Shown in pieces: positions 1 to 9,600 of a stretch of 64,000 nucleotides of DNA (the stretch's first letter is position 1; each line of letters starts with the position of its first letter). Under the pieces are notes generated by a model. That model saw only the letters and a list, made by a program, of their open reading frames with translations. It searched no databases and had not been told where the DNA came from. The stretch is from Pyralis farinalis (taxonomy: Eukaryota; Arthropoda; Insecta; Lepidoptera; Pyralidae), in the NCBI GenBank assembly GCA_947507595.1, contig OX382277.1:19267198-19331197 (forward strand). Reading direction: 5' to 3'. The translations under genes were made by a program, and so were the position numbers.

Positions 1-85
1 TTGACGAGTTCCTGGGCTATGACGATTTGTTAATGGCATCTATAAAGACTCTCGCTGAGCAGGAGGATAACAAGGGATATTTAAG
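1..85 (+). CDS. 3' end of an internal coding exon, unknown host gene
   Basis: One frame is open from base 3 to the exon end and reads DEFLGYDDLLMASIKTLAEQ then EDNKGYLR. It is followed directly by a plausible splice donor (AAG|GTAAAA, GT at 86-87), so the exon ends in phase 2. The acidic, low-complexity-free peptide and balanced codon use look like real coding sequence, unlike the AT-rich DNA that follows. I do not recognise the protein. The exon start lies outside the window and I could not identify a convincing next exon. The alternative is a chance open stretch of 28 codons at a window edge. Confidence 0.5.
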
Positions 86-2710
86 GTAAAACATTGTGCT
101 ATATGCAATAACGTTGTGTTACGATTTTATGCTTTATGTAGAGCAGCCAACCTAACTTCGCAACTGGTTCGGCGTAAATGTAGAGTCTTTTGAACTTAGT
201 CATTCCCAGCCAGTGTCGATCTACCTAGGTGTAAATACACTCGCGAGCAATAAACCGGAATCACTTCATCGTGCGTTGCTTTTTTCACAAATTCTATACG
301 GTCTTCGCCTCGCTGTCCACTCGCCGGCAGCCCTCCAACAAATTGCTCTGAGCTGTTGCTGATCGTCCACGACGGTCAGATATCGTTGTCTGAGAAAAGT
401 GGCGGTTAAATCGGTCATCTTTCACCTAGTCCTTTCCTAGTCTCCGTACTAAGTTTCCAGTCTCCCTGAACCTCATATACCTATACCTGCGAGACACAGG
501 ACTAGCTCAGATGCAACTGTCGAGTCGATAGTACACTGAGACAACCCTTGCTGGATTAGGATGACGACTTGAGCGGCTTTTATAGGTGTGGTTTCCATTG
601 TTTTTAGCTTTAGTGTTCCCAGCGACGTGAAACATTGGACTGATGATTAATTTTCATACACGCCGTTTCAGGACTCCCAAACAATATGATGTTCAGTTTT
701 ATAAATTGATGTCCTTTGTTTTTATATGACATGAGGTGAATAATCTTTGGTTATAATATTGAAATAGGTTTAAAGCCAACAAAATTACATTTCAAATGTC
801 GTACCACACTCCATTGTTCATCGCATAGAAATTGTAAATAATCTATCCTTAGCCTGAGCACGTGCGAAGAAGCGATTCCAGATTATTGCTCGCGAGTGTA
901 TTATTAGTAGTCAATACCGTATTAGCTTCGGCGCTGCGACCGCACAGCTTTCGGCAATATGAAATCACTTTAGGGAAGCGGCAGTTCTTTCCATGTAAAA
1001 AAAAATCGATTGCTTGCGGACTTGCCAATCTGAGTCAGTCATCGATGGTTACAATCTACCCGATGTATCAAGCACGTCCTTTGGCTGTACTGTGTCGCTC
1101 ATCGAGTAGGACTACGCTCAGACGGCATTAAACATTTGTTCATCGAAGGTAACGCTATCCCATTTAATGCAAATAAACATCCACTGTGCTTCGATAATAT
1201 AGAGTCCCTAGTTGATAGCGACAGTTCACTCGATGTAAACAAAATTCGTCTCCGCTGACTAGGATACTTCTAAGTCGCTCATCGATTGTGAAAATTCAGT
1301 TGACTGTGACGAACAGGCGATTTAGAAAAAAACAGGTCACTATTTCTGATCCCTTAATATCTATAGCCGTTGACGTGTAGATATATAACGTACATGAGAT
1401 TATCTAGAAAAATGCTGTAGAATGATTGTGTTGAAGATTGAGGTATTTGTTACATAAGGAGAACAATACTCTTGCACATTTGTATAATTATGGTTTTCAA
1501 TTAGCCAAATAAATTTATCAAATACAATTTTCAACCAGAATTAGGTAAAATTCTAGTTCTTCTTTGAGGATGCCAATAACTCATGTATATAATAGAAACG
1601 GGAGGAATACCACGAAATTGACAAGAAGTAAAATATGTTTGATGATTCCGCTTTCGTTATTTTTTGTACGATATTGTACCTATTGTTCGTTTCGCCAATC
1701 GTTCATTGTTTTATATCATTTCGTGTGAAATAATATGGATAGATATATAATTGAATTATAACGATGTTTAAGTGTGTCTGAAAAAAACACGCCGTCTAGG
1801 AGCTACGTCTATGCTCTGCTACCCGTGCGAAACCAAAGATATAACAATTTACTTATTTATACCTCAAATTCGTTATATCTCGCTGCTGCCTTTAATACAG
1901 CGGAAAAACTTAAAAAGAAGAACTTAAGTGTTTTTTTTCCGAAAATCCGGAGCTATTTATAAGCGATGTCACTTTTATTTGATTACATAGTTGAATTTAC
2001 AAATTGCAGACGGTTTCATTTCTGTACAACATAATATGAAAAGCAAACTCCATACCACAATGGGCATCCTCTTTTACCGTATATATTTTTTTAGCGAATC
2101 GTAGATATCATATTGAAATACTCGGATTTATTATATTAGAGAGATAGAGATTTCAAAGAAACCTTAGAAATGATTGCGTTTATAAAGCATTTTAAACAAA
2201 GTTTGCAACCAAAGAAATGACGTTTACGCACTGTGTTAGGAAGCGTACCAGTCATTTTGAACAAGTGACGGTTCTAGCGCTTTAGTTAAAGTGATGGTAA
2301 CTATGACAGAAAAAGCATAAGTGTGCTAGGAAACCTAATTCTTATTACTTCCACTTTGACGCTATTCTGATATATAGAACCGAAAGCCGAAAGTTCCGAA
2401 AGTTCGAATGACTTGTACTATTCTCTAAGAAATGAATTTGTATTGTATTATAATAGCACGTATTGTCACAGGAACGTCATCACTGGGGAGCATTATCGCT
2501 TTGTGTCAATGCTGACTGCACGCAGCTCGTACATAGCAGCGTTCTTCATAATGCTTGTCTTTGTAAGTACGCATTTACACTCATTTGTAATTACGGTTTA
2601 TACAGTATCTACAGATAGTTCATTCCACGCATCACGCTTCTCTATTTGTGCCTGGATCGGAGTATCTTTCACGTTCACCCGTGATGCTCTCATACCGCGA
2701 GCACCTCGCC
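86..2710. other. Unassigned AT-rich stretch, probably intron
   Basis: No transposase, reverse transcriptase or SINE sequence seen. Short open frames, including one of 89 codons at 862-1131, have no recognisable motif and look like chance. A short CGAAAG-type repetition lies near 2380-2408. If the exon at the left edge is real, this is the start of its downstream intron. Confidence 0.5.
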
Positions 2711-2711
2711 A

Positions 2712-2916
2712 TCCCTATATATAAGTAGCGGGGCGTGTCTCCGTGGATTGCACTATATGTACGCACAGAAATTAGAAGGGCACAATCGAGTCAGTGGGGC
2801 ACCCGTAAATAGAATTATTTAAATAAGATAAATTTAATTGTAGTTACAACGGATACGATCTGCACTGCACTATAGCCTTCATTCCCCATGAAACCGCAAA
2901 AATGACACCACCAGGT
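2712..2916 (+). promoter_or_regulatory. Possible core promoter with short first coding exon
   Basis: A TATA-box-like stretch (TATATATAA, 2716-2724) lies in a locally GC-richer patch. About 180 bases downstream an ATG at 2902 opens a four-codon frame (ATG ACA CCA CCA G) ending at a good donor, GTATGT at 2915. An upstream ATG at 2888 stops after five codons. This could be an alternative first exon of a + strand gene or part of an old LTR. No convincing initiator is visible, so the call is weak. Confidence 0.2.
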
Positions 2917-3030
2917 ATGTCATGGGGAAACACTGCTCCGTGTGACACAACCCTAGTGATGTCTTGTTTTCTTCTTTTTCATTTTTAGTAGCGAATACAT
3001 ATTATTGTGATAGATATTTTTGTTAACTAC

Positions 3031-3130
3031 TGAGATGACAAACAAGCATACGAACTCCCTGATGGTAAGCAGTTACCGTGGCTTATGAACACCAGGGGCG
3101 TCACTCTTGCATTACCGACCTGCAGGGTTG
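3031..3130 (-). mobile_element. 3' end fragment of LINE-A
   Basis: Read on the minus strand this matches the 3' end of the decayed LINE at 9576-11345: the GGTAACT block, the CATCAGG block and the GCTTGTTTGYC block in the same order. It is a strongly 5'-truncated copy with no coding capacity. Confidence 0.55.
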
Positions 3131-3286
3131 GTCGTTGGCGAATACGATTAAGATGGTTTTTTTGAGTATTAATTTATAACGTAATGTGTTTCATAGAAAA
3201 TGCTATGTCTACTTGCCCAAAATAAATCTAAATGAAGAACAAAGTGTCATGTATAGCACACTACAGTGTCGACACTAGTGTCGAAG

Positions 3287-3340
3287 TTTTCCCAACGTTC
3301 CATTCACGCTGTTCTCAGCGTGAATGGAACGTTGGGAAAA
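3287..3340. repeat. Perfect hairpin at the 5' end of a truncated LINE-R copy
   Basis: Left arm 3287-3311 and right arm 3316-3340 are 25-nt perfect reverse complements around a 4-nt loop (TTCT). The right arm is the first sequence of the LINE-R fragment that follows; its homologue in the longer copy lies near 58480-58505. The left arm is therefore an inverted copy of the element's own truncated 5' end. One further stretch beyond the arms pairs with a single mismatch. Confidence 0.85.
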
Positions 3341-3835
3341 TTTCTAGCCGAAAACAGAGTGTGAAGGCGCAGCAGATTTGGCAGAAAGAGCATGAAAGTA
3401 TAATAAACGTGGTCATATACGAGCGTTGCGCAAAATCTGTGCCGTGACGCTTGCTGATCATATTCGCAACGATGATGTAAGAAAGAGATTTGGTATGAAA
3501 GAGACTCTCATTATTTGAATAAGTCAAGACGTACTATGTTGGTTCGGGCATGTAGAAATAATGACTAACGAAACAGATATATAACACGAAGATGGAAAGA
3601 CGTAGGAGTCGGGGAAGCCAAGTTTCATCCACTACAACCAAATTGCTCGTATTTAAGGTGATTTCAGGAGCCCTAGGAATCGAACGTGCATGAAAGGAGC
3701 TATGAATGTTTAAGGAGCGAGCGAGGTGTGGAAGGACCACGATTTTTTTCTCTCTGCTTACACTACAAGGAACGCGATATGCCCTTGCGGTGTAAGCAGA
3801 GAGAACCGAGCGTGGAGAGCGAAGGCGTCGAGATC
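3316..3835 (+). mobile_element. LINE-R (RTE-like) 3' fragment with inverted tail
   Basis: Matches the 3' coding end of the LINE at 56950-59035: relics of the WQRKHESK, ALRKICG and WFGHVE regions, then the ATTGCTCG and GGTGAT...GGAGCC tail blocks, ending in CTCTCTGC. Frameshifts and stops destroy the frame. Beyond about 3765 the tail recurs in inverse orientation, so 3752-3765 and 3798-3811 pair as 14-nt arms. The copy is 5'-truncated exactly at the hairpin above. Confidence 0.7.
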
Positions 3836-4018
3836 TAAATAGATTAGATACATAAATATATACTACACAAATATATGGGAATTTGTCGATTAACTACAAC
3901 TATCACAAGCTTATAAAGTAGTAGCGGTAGGTATAACGCTAAGATGAAGAAGAAAGTTTTAATATCTAAAACTTTAAGGTATGCACATATCCTATTACTT
4001 TATATATTTTTTGTATAG

Positions 4019-4205
4019 GACGAGCTCAGTGGTGTAGTGGTAAGTAACGCTACTTTGATACCATTGCTCGTGAGTTCGACTCCCATACAGGACAACCCAA
4101 CGGACATGTTCATGTCTGTTTGACTTGTTCTGGGTTTTTTTTTTGTGAGTGGCTCCCTGTAGGGTTGTCGTGATCCTGCGAGTATATGGAAAGGATAAAA
4201 TGAAA
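4019..4205 (+). mobile_element. SINE-A, head and partial body
   Basis: Starts with the tRNA-like head GACGAGCTCAGTGG, with an A-box-like stretch (GTGGTGTAGTGG) and a B-box-like GTTCGACTCCC near 4075. It then has the CATGTTCATG and TTGTTCTGGG body blocks. After about 4140 the body is rearranged, resuming at a block also seen near 4900. Internally deleted copy. Confidence 0.7.
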
Positions 4206-4307
4206 ATAACATAAATAACAATGAACGATGAATTATTTCTTATTAATGTTACCAAATCAATTTCCCCGTTTCGAAGGTTAGCGACAACAAACTCATACTA
4301 ACAGAGA

Positions 4308-4597
4308 CTTTTAAGGGCGGTAGGACGCATCAAAGCAGCCCGAGTGGGGAAGTACCTCCGCTTTACAGAGAACCGCAGCCAAATGAGAATTTCTGGGGGT
4401 TTGTTGTGTTCTTGCGTGTGAGTGAGGTCACCAGTAAGATCCCAAGGAGTTGATTTGTTAGCAGCAGAGGTGGCATCAGGCGAATGATACTGAATATATT
4501 ACCAGCGTTCATACGCTACGGTAACCACTTAACAATCAGGTGGACCGTATGTTTGCATGCCACCCGACGTTGCATAAAGAAAAAGTACTAACAGATA
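4308..4597 (+). mobile_element. SINE-A body and 3' end
   Basis: Carries the AGGRCGCATCAAAGCAG block, the GGAAGTACCTCC block, GAGGTCACCAGTAAG, and the 3' end with CTACGGTAACC, CAGGTGGACCGTATG and CCCGACGTTG, ending in A-rich sequence. The tRNA-like head is missing. It may be the remainder of the copy starting at 4019 after an insertion or rearrangement. Confidence 0.75.
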
Positions 4598-4696
4598 AAA
4601 AATCTAAAATGGATTGAAATTATTCTATTACTTATTTGCCACTAACCTTATTTTTGCAAATACATGTCGACGAAACAGATATAACACGAAATTTGA

Positions 4697-5068
4697 GGTG
4701 CGCCGTAGTGCAGTGGTTAGTAATGCTACTTTGACACCAACTCTCGTGGGTTCGATTCTCGCACAAGCCAAATATTGTGTGCATGAGCATGTCTTTTTGT
4801 CTTGGTCTGGGTGTTCTAAGAGAGGTAGTGCTCATAAAAGTAGGCCGAAATAGTTCCACCTCATAAAAATCGCAGTCAAACAACAATTCCATGGAGGGTT
4901 GTTGTGATCCTGCGAGTAAGTGGAAACCACAAAAGGAACTACAACATGTGGTTCAGCAAATCAACGAGGTCGGCAACGCAAGACCGTCGCCTCTGGCGTC
5001 GCAAATATCCGTAGGCTACAGTAACTGTTTATCATCAGGCTGGCTGTATGCTTGTTTGCCACCTTAAT
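4697..5068 (+). mobile_element. SINE-A with LINE-A-like 3' end
   Basis: tRNA-like head with an A-box-like GTAGTGCAGTGG and a B-box-like GGTTCGATTCTC near 4750, then the shared SINE-A body. The last 100 bases (GGTCGGCAACGCAAGA through TGTTTGCCACCTTA) match the 3' end of LINE-A at 11245-11340 more closely than the usual SINE-A tail does. This copy therefore shows the LINE-derived origin of the tail best. Confidence 0.8.
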
Positions 5069-5074
5069 ATTTAT

Positions 5075-5130
5075 ATCTTCAAGCCAAGGCCCTTGCGGGT
5101 TAGACAGAGACCAAAACCTTATCTAAATAC
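5075..5130 (-). mobile_element. LINE-R 3' tail fragment
   Basis: Minus-strand copy of the terminal LINE-R block: tail end CTTCAAGCCAAGGCCCTTGC followed by the GGGTTAGACAGAGA motif. Only about 50 bases remain. Confidence 0.5.
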
Positions 5131-5555
5131 ATAAATTTATCCAAATCGTTAAATTTCCTACATGTATTTACATACAAGACTTGTTACAAGTATTAGACTA
5201 TTATGTTTGTCAATTTGCATCTATTTATAACGAATATACATTTTTGTTCATAACTATACTTATTTTGTTTTCAAATTCTTATTTGTTTTATCAAACTTTT
5301 CTTGAAGCGCCATCTGTTGTCCAATGCTTAACTTATTAAGTGTATACACAAGTTAACGCCACCTACTATCTAGTAGCAGTACTAAACGACTACTTGTCGC
5401 ATTGAAATTCTTCAATTTATGTTCTGAATTATTGCTTTCAAGTGTATACTGGCCCCGATAGGTGTTGCTTTAGTTATTTATATAATTGTTACATTGGGAA
5501 AATTCTGTTCCACGCCAACCCTAGTTGCCTGGCCCGTACTAGAAAACGAAGCCTG
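5131..5555. other. Unassigned AT-rich stretch
   Basis: I see no coding motif or recognisable repeat here. Confidence 0.5.
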
Positions 5556-5736
5556 TAGGCCGATTCTACTAAACAACTGCAACTGTACTGCAGAGCGGCG
5601 TGTGTCAAAATGCGTGCATTTTGACGTTTCATTAAATGTCGTTACTGTCAGATCGCCTGAAGAAACGTCAAAATGTACGCATTTTGACACACGCCGCACT
5701 GCAGTGCAGTTGCAGTTATTTAGTAGAATCGGCCTA
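5556..5736. mobile_element. Foldback MITE flanked by TA
   Basis: Two inverted arms of about 75 nt with roughly four mismatches (5556-5631 and 5661-5736) enclose a spacer of about 30 nt. Outer ends are GGCCGATTCTACTAAA and its reverse complement, each next to TA, which would be the duplicated target of a Tc1/mariner-type element. Each arm holds an inner palindrome built on GTCAAAATGC. There is no coding capacity, so it is non-autonomous. Family unknown. Confidence 0.75.
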
Positions 5737-5813
5737 CTGGTCTCCCAGCGCGGTCATATTCCTTTTTTACTACAGCTAAATCACTCCTATAAACCAACCT
5801 GTGTTTTGGCGTT

Positions 5814-5905
5814 ACGTATTTTAAAGGGTAATAACGGAACCCTTATACTCAGGTCTACATCTGTCGGTCAGTCTGCCACAGGCTTTGTCTCTATAAGTAT
5901 TAGAC
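5814..5905 (+). mobile_element. Repeat E fragment
   Basis: Contains the diagnostic order of the repeat E 5' half: AAAGGGTAATAACGGAACCC, then a TCTGTC-rich stretch, then CACAGGCTTTGTCTCTATAA. Full-length relatives lie at 16607-18296. Confidence 0.5.
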
Positions 5906-6073
5906 ATACAAACGTGAAATTAGACATAGCTATTTTATCATAAATAACTTCTTATACATATGTAAACGTGAGATTTGTTTTTGTTCGTACATTATATGCT
6001 ACTATAACGTTCATCCGATTAATCACCTTATGACGACGGTTATAGTATAAAAAAAGGAAAAATACTATATCAG

Positions 6074-6134
6074 TATGTATGTATGTATATCTTCACGCCA
6101 AGTCTTTTGCGGGGTATGCAGAGAGAACCGAGCG
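6074..6134 (-). mobile_element. LINE-R 3' tail fragment
   Basis: A short GTAT microsatellite (6074-6086) followed on the minus strand by the LINE-R terminal block (CTTCACGCCAAGTC, GCGGGGTATGCAGAGAGAAC). Simple repeats next to this LINE end recur elsewhere and probably derive from its 3' tail. Confidence 0.5.
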
Positions 6135-7013
6135 CTATAATATATACTATAACAGTTAAATGAAAAATGGCAACACCGGCTTCCAGCGTGCCAAAGGTTA
6201 TGTGCAATGTATTAAGAAAACATAAAATAACAAAATATATTAAAAAAATACAGCAAGTCGGTTTCACGCTATTATGTAAATTAGAAGGGGGTTAAAAACT
6301 GAAATTCGATGAATAAAATTTATTTAAGAGGACATATAAAGGAAGTAGCGCCCTCATTTTGTTTTTATAACAACGCTGAATTTAAGACCAATTCCAAAAA
6401 ACGCACTGTAGAACCATATTTATGTTTTTTTGAAACATATTTTGTATTTATTATTTATGTACAAGTAACCAAAATATTAATTATTGCTTATTGTGGCCAC
6501 TTATAGTAATAATCAAAATTATGTGTATTGAGCGTTTTTCTAGAATTGGTTTTAAATTAAGAGTTGTTACTAAAACAAAATGGACCCGCGCTTTTGACTA
6601 GTGACATTGTTGTTATACTTGAAATTTTTACGATTCAGTATAAAATTAAATTTATGCAACAATTTCGATAGTATTTTGTGACATAAGTGCTAGTGAAATT
6701 ATACAGTGATGAAAAAACTCAAATATAACACGTTTATGAACTTTTTGGAAGACGTGAAAAAGTTCATCAAGAAAACCTTGTAAAAATGACTATCGTTTTA
6801 CGGGTGGTATTTAAAGTGGGTTGATTGGATAGATACCCTTCCCAAATATTTTTCAGCACAGTTACTGAAGCTGGAGCATAGAATTAAGACTTTCAAACGG
6901 TTCTAAACTGAAGACTTTGACACTGGTATAAAGTAGCAACACTATTGCCATATATATAAAAAAAAAATTAAGGCGCCAATTAGCTTTATACGCCCTCTTG
7001 AGTAGTATAGGGG
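6135..7013. other. Unassigned AT-rich stretch
   Basis: No element or coding motif recognised. Open frames of 65 codons on both strands overlap here and look like chance. Confidence 0.5.
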
Positions 7014-7196
7014 TTTTATTTTTATACTACGTCGGGAGGCATACAAACGGACCACCAGATGTAAAGCGGGTACCGCAGCCTATTAACGCTTGCGATATAT
7101 TAAGTATCACTCGCGCGAAGCCTTCTCTGCTGCTTACACAGCAACTCCTTGGGAGCTTACTGGTGACCTCACTCACACGCAGGGATACAACGATTG
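7014..7196 (-). mobile_element. SINE-A 3' part, abutting a LINE fragment
   Basis: Minus-strand SINE-A tail and body: ACGTCGGGAGGCATAC, TAAAGCGGGTACCGCAGCC, AGCTTACTGGTGACCTCAC. It stops abruptly at about 7196, where LINE coding sequence starts on the plus strand. The head and half the body are missing. Confidence 0.75.
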
Positions 7197-7850
7197 TGTA
7201 AATTACCTAGGAGTAAAAATAGATACCTCTTTTTCCTGGGATTCCCACATAGAATACTTATGTAGAAAATTAAGAATATTACGAGTACTAAAAAAGTTTT
7301 ATCATTTAAGTATGAAAGTCCCATTGCCAATACTAAAATGTTTATATTTTGCACTAGTGGATTGCATAATAAGTTACGCTCTTGATTGCTATGGATTAAC
7401 ATTTAAAACATACATAGATAAAATAGAATCATTGCAAACAAGATTCTTAAAATTACTCGTAAATAAAAAGACAAAGAATCAATGTAAAGGAGATTACTTT
7501 AAACTATTTAAAATATGTAAAATTTTACCGGCTAGCCTGAAACATAAATATCTTCTACTTGTAAACAATCATAGTAAACAAGATCGTTTCACTAATTTGG
7601 TACAACATAAAACTGGCACAAGGTCAATGTCCAAAGGTAAATTTGAAATACCCATGATACAAAATTACTATGGAGATAGAACGTTAAAAAAACGAGTTCC
7701 ATACTTACTCAATAGTTTAGCCGAGGACATAAGACGTGAGACTTGCTAAATTTAAAAGTTTATTAAAAAACACTTGTTAAATACGTTGTAACCATTTACG
7801 TAAATTTATTTTATTAATATAACCTAATTTAATAATTTATAAGCTATGTT
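7197..7850 (+). mobile_element. Non-LTR retrotransposon, C-terminal fragment of ORF2
   Basis: A frame open to the stop at 7747-7749 gives about 180 residues of a reverse-transcriptase C-terminal region. It begins with NYLGVKIDTSFSWDSHIEYL (the thumb-side YLGV motif), runs through SLQTRFLKLLVN and ends with YYGDRTLKKRVPYLLNSLAE. The catalytic palm (FxD, YADD) is upstream and absent, so this is a 5'-truncated copy. The frame also stays open backwards through antisense SINE-A from about 7090, giving an artificial 219-codon frame. Downstream to about 7850 is AT-rich and probably 3' UTR. The clade is not certain; a Jockey-group element is likely. Confidence 0.7.
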
Positions 7851-7954
7851 TATATAAAGCGAGTTACCTGCAGTCAAACTGCGTAAGCAGTTTTGCGGGG
7901 CATGGTTTAAATGAAAGTAACTTTTTATGAATAAATATATTACATACATACATA

Positions 7955-8062
7955 CAAAACAACCCTCTAGGGAGTAGTTAATTGGTTGCGGTTTTCTGTG
8001 AGGTGGAGGTACTACCCCAGACGGGCTGCTTTGATGCGCCCTACCTCTCTTCAAGGTTATTA
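7955..8062 (-). mobile_element. SINE-A body fragment
   Basis: Minus-strand match to the SINE-A middle: ACAACCCTCTAGGGAG, GCGGTTTTCTGTGAGGTGG, GGGCTGCTTTGATGCGCCC. Head and tail are missing. Confidence 0.65.
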
Positions 8063-9275
8063 AATGAAAGAGCATAATGAACAAATTCGTAAATATATAT
8101 ATAATATATTAAAACATACGTTTAACAATGTCTTGATTATGCTCTTTTGTTTTTATGTTGGTTAGTTTTCAAGCTATTAAAAATGTTCAAAATTTAAAGC
8201 CATGCCGAAAGAAAAACATAAAATTTATTAAAATTCCTGGTTTTTTACCATTCATGTTACAACTAAGCAAGCATACAGCTTGCCTCATCGTTAGTTTCTG
8301 TAGTTCACAGTTACTGTAGCCTATGGATATTTGAAACACCAAGGCGTCACTATGTTGTCCTGTAAAAATATTCAACACCTTTTTTGAGAATTATAATTTT
8401 GTGGCTTATTGGGAAAACCGCGGCAGAGAGTTAATTCCAAAACTTAATACTCGTCGGGGGAAATGTTCTGTATATTTAACAATGCTCAAAAAATATAAAT
8501 TTAAAATTCAACTAAAATCTTCGAAATGAGTTGCGCATGCCGAATTGCCAATACATTGGCTTATTGTTAAGATTCGACGGTCTATTGACGTGAATTATAT
8601 TCGATTCTATTGAGGTTCCGTTCTCTCTGAAATTAGAATTAACCCATGATATGGAAAAATATATTCTTTATTTCATTTGTTAATTCAAATTTGTTTATTT
8701 TGTCTCCCAGATGATGAATGAATGAAAAGTTTTCAATATTTATTGTTAAATACAGTCAAATTTTATATGATATGCAGAAATTTCAGATATAGTTTAGTGT
8801 TGAGATATACGATCAGATGAAGTTCTCAATCTGACAACTTAGAATAGACGTCATTTCCTTATATGAATTAAAATCATTTAAGGATGGTGATGTTTTTCTT
8901 AATGATAAATGTTTTTAATGCTGACAGAAATGATGACACACGCCAGGGTAAAAGAAGTATAAATTGACAACTTGGCTGTTTATGCAGCGTGTTTTGACAC
9001 TCGCAAGGAAATCAAAACCCCTTAGAAATAGCATCGATGATGGACGTACGGAATGAAAGACTCTGAAATGGTTTGTATATGACAAAGACTTAGCGTCTCT
9101 TGTTCTCTGGCTTGGGTATTACGTGCCATGTGACTAGGTGCAGAGCTGCTAGAAAGTCCACGGTATATTTTAAAAAAGTGAAAGAGATTTCACAACACGA
9201 TCCATGACAGTCTCTTGTTCTCTCTTGAAGCTTTGTTGTTTGTGACTCCTCGATAAGACACTCCCGACTAAACCA
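8063..9275. other. Unassigned stretch
   Basis: Mostly AT-rich. A 12-nt inverted repeat (AAAGAGCATAAT near 8067 and its complement near 8133) flanks an AT-rich core. No protein-coding motif recognised. Confidence 0.45.
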
Positions 9276-9600
9276 TTACAGACGCAGGATGATGACCACG
9301 TTGTATCTTTCCGACCCTTGGGCGGTTTCTTTAGAACTCAGTGTGTATACTTTGTCATATTGCTTGTTGAATCTCTTCAATCGTGAAAATTTTTTCATCA
9401 GTAAAGAAGATATTTTTGTGCTTTTCACCTTATCGGGACAGAAGACAGAAGGCGTTTTCATCGATCCACTCTCTTCAACTGTAGGGATTGATTTAGGGCA
9501 TGCCCGATGACATTTTTTGTTACCTAATAGGGTTTCGGCGAATTCTGGTTTGAACAGCATTAACAGTTGGTCGGTAGAATTGACAAGAATGCACGGCTTC
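9276..9600 (-). pseudogene. maT-type (IS630/Tc1/mariner) transposase remnant
   Basis: Reading the minus strand and changing frame, one meets a helix-turn-helix-region relic (RIRRNPIR) and then FFTDEKIFTIEEI. That is the first catalytic Asp motif of maT/mariner transposases. It is followed by DKVYTLSSKE, which corresponds to the family's DKVYA segment. Stops and frameshifts are numerous, and the second and third catalytic Asp motifs are not present. A related but more complete copy lies at 35956-37750. The remnant abuts the LINE-A copy at its right end. Confidence 0.6.

Noticed and set aside
862..1131. 89-codon open frame with a hydrophobic start resembling a signal peptide
   Set aside because: No ATG-supported context, no known motif, Arg/Ser-rich remainder and no conserved neighbour; length is within chance for this much DNA.
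2413..2724. 103-codon open frame with a hydrophobic segment
   Set aside because: No recognisable domain; the frame runs into the TATA-like region, so coding is unlikely.
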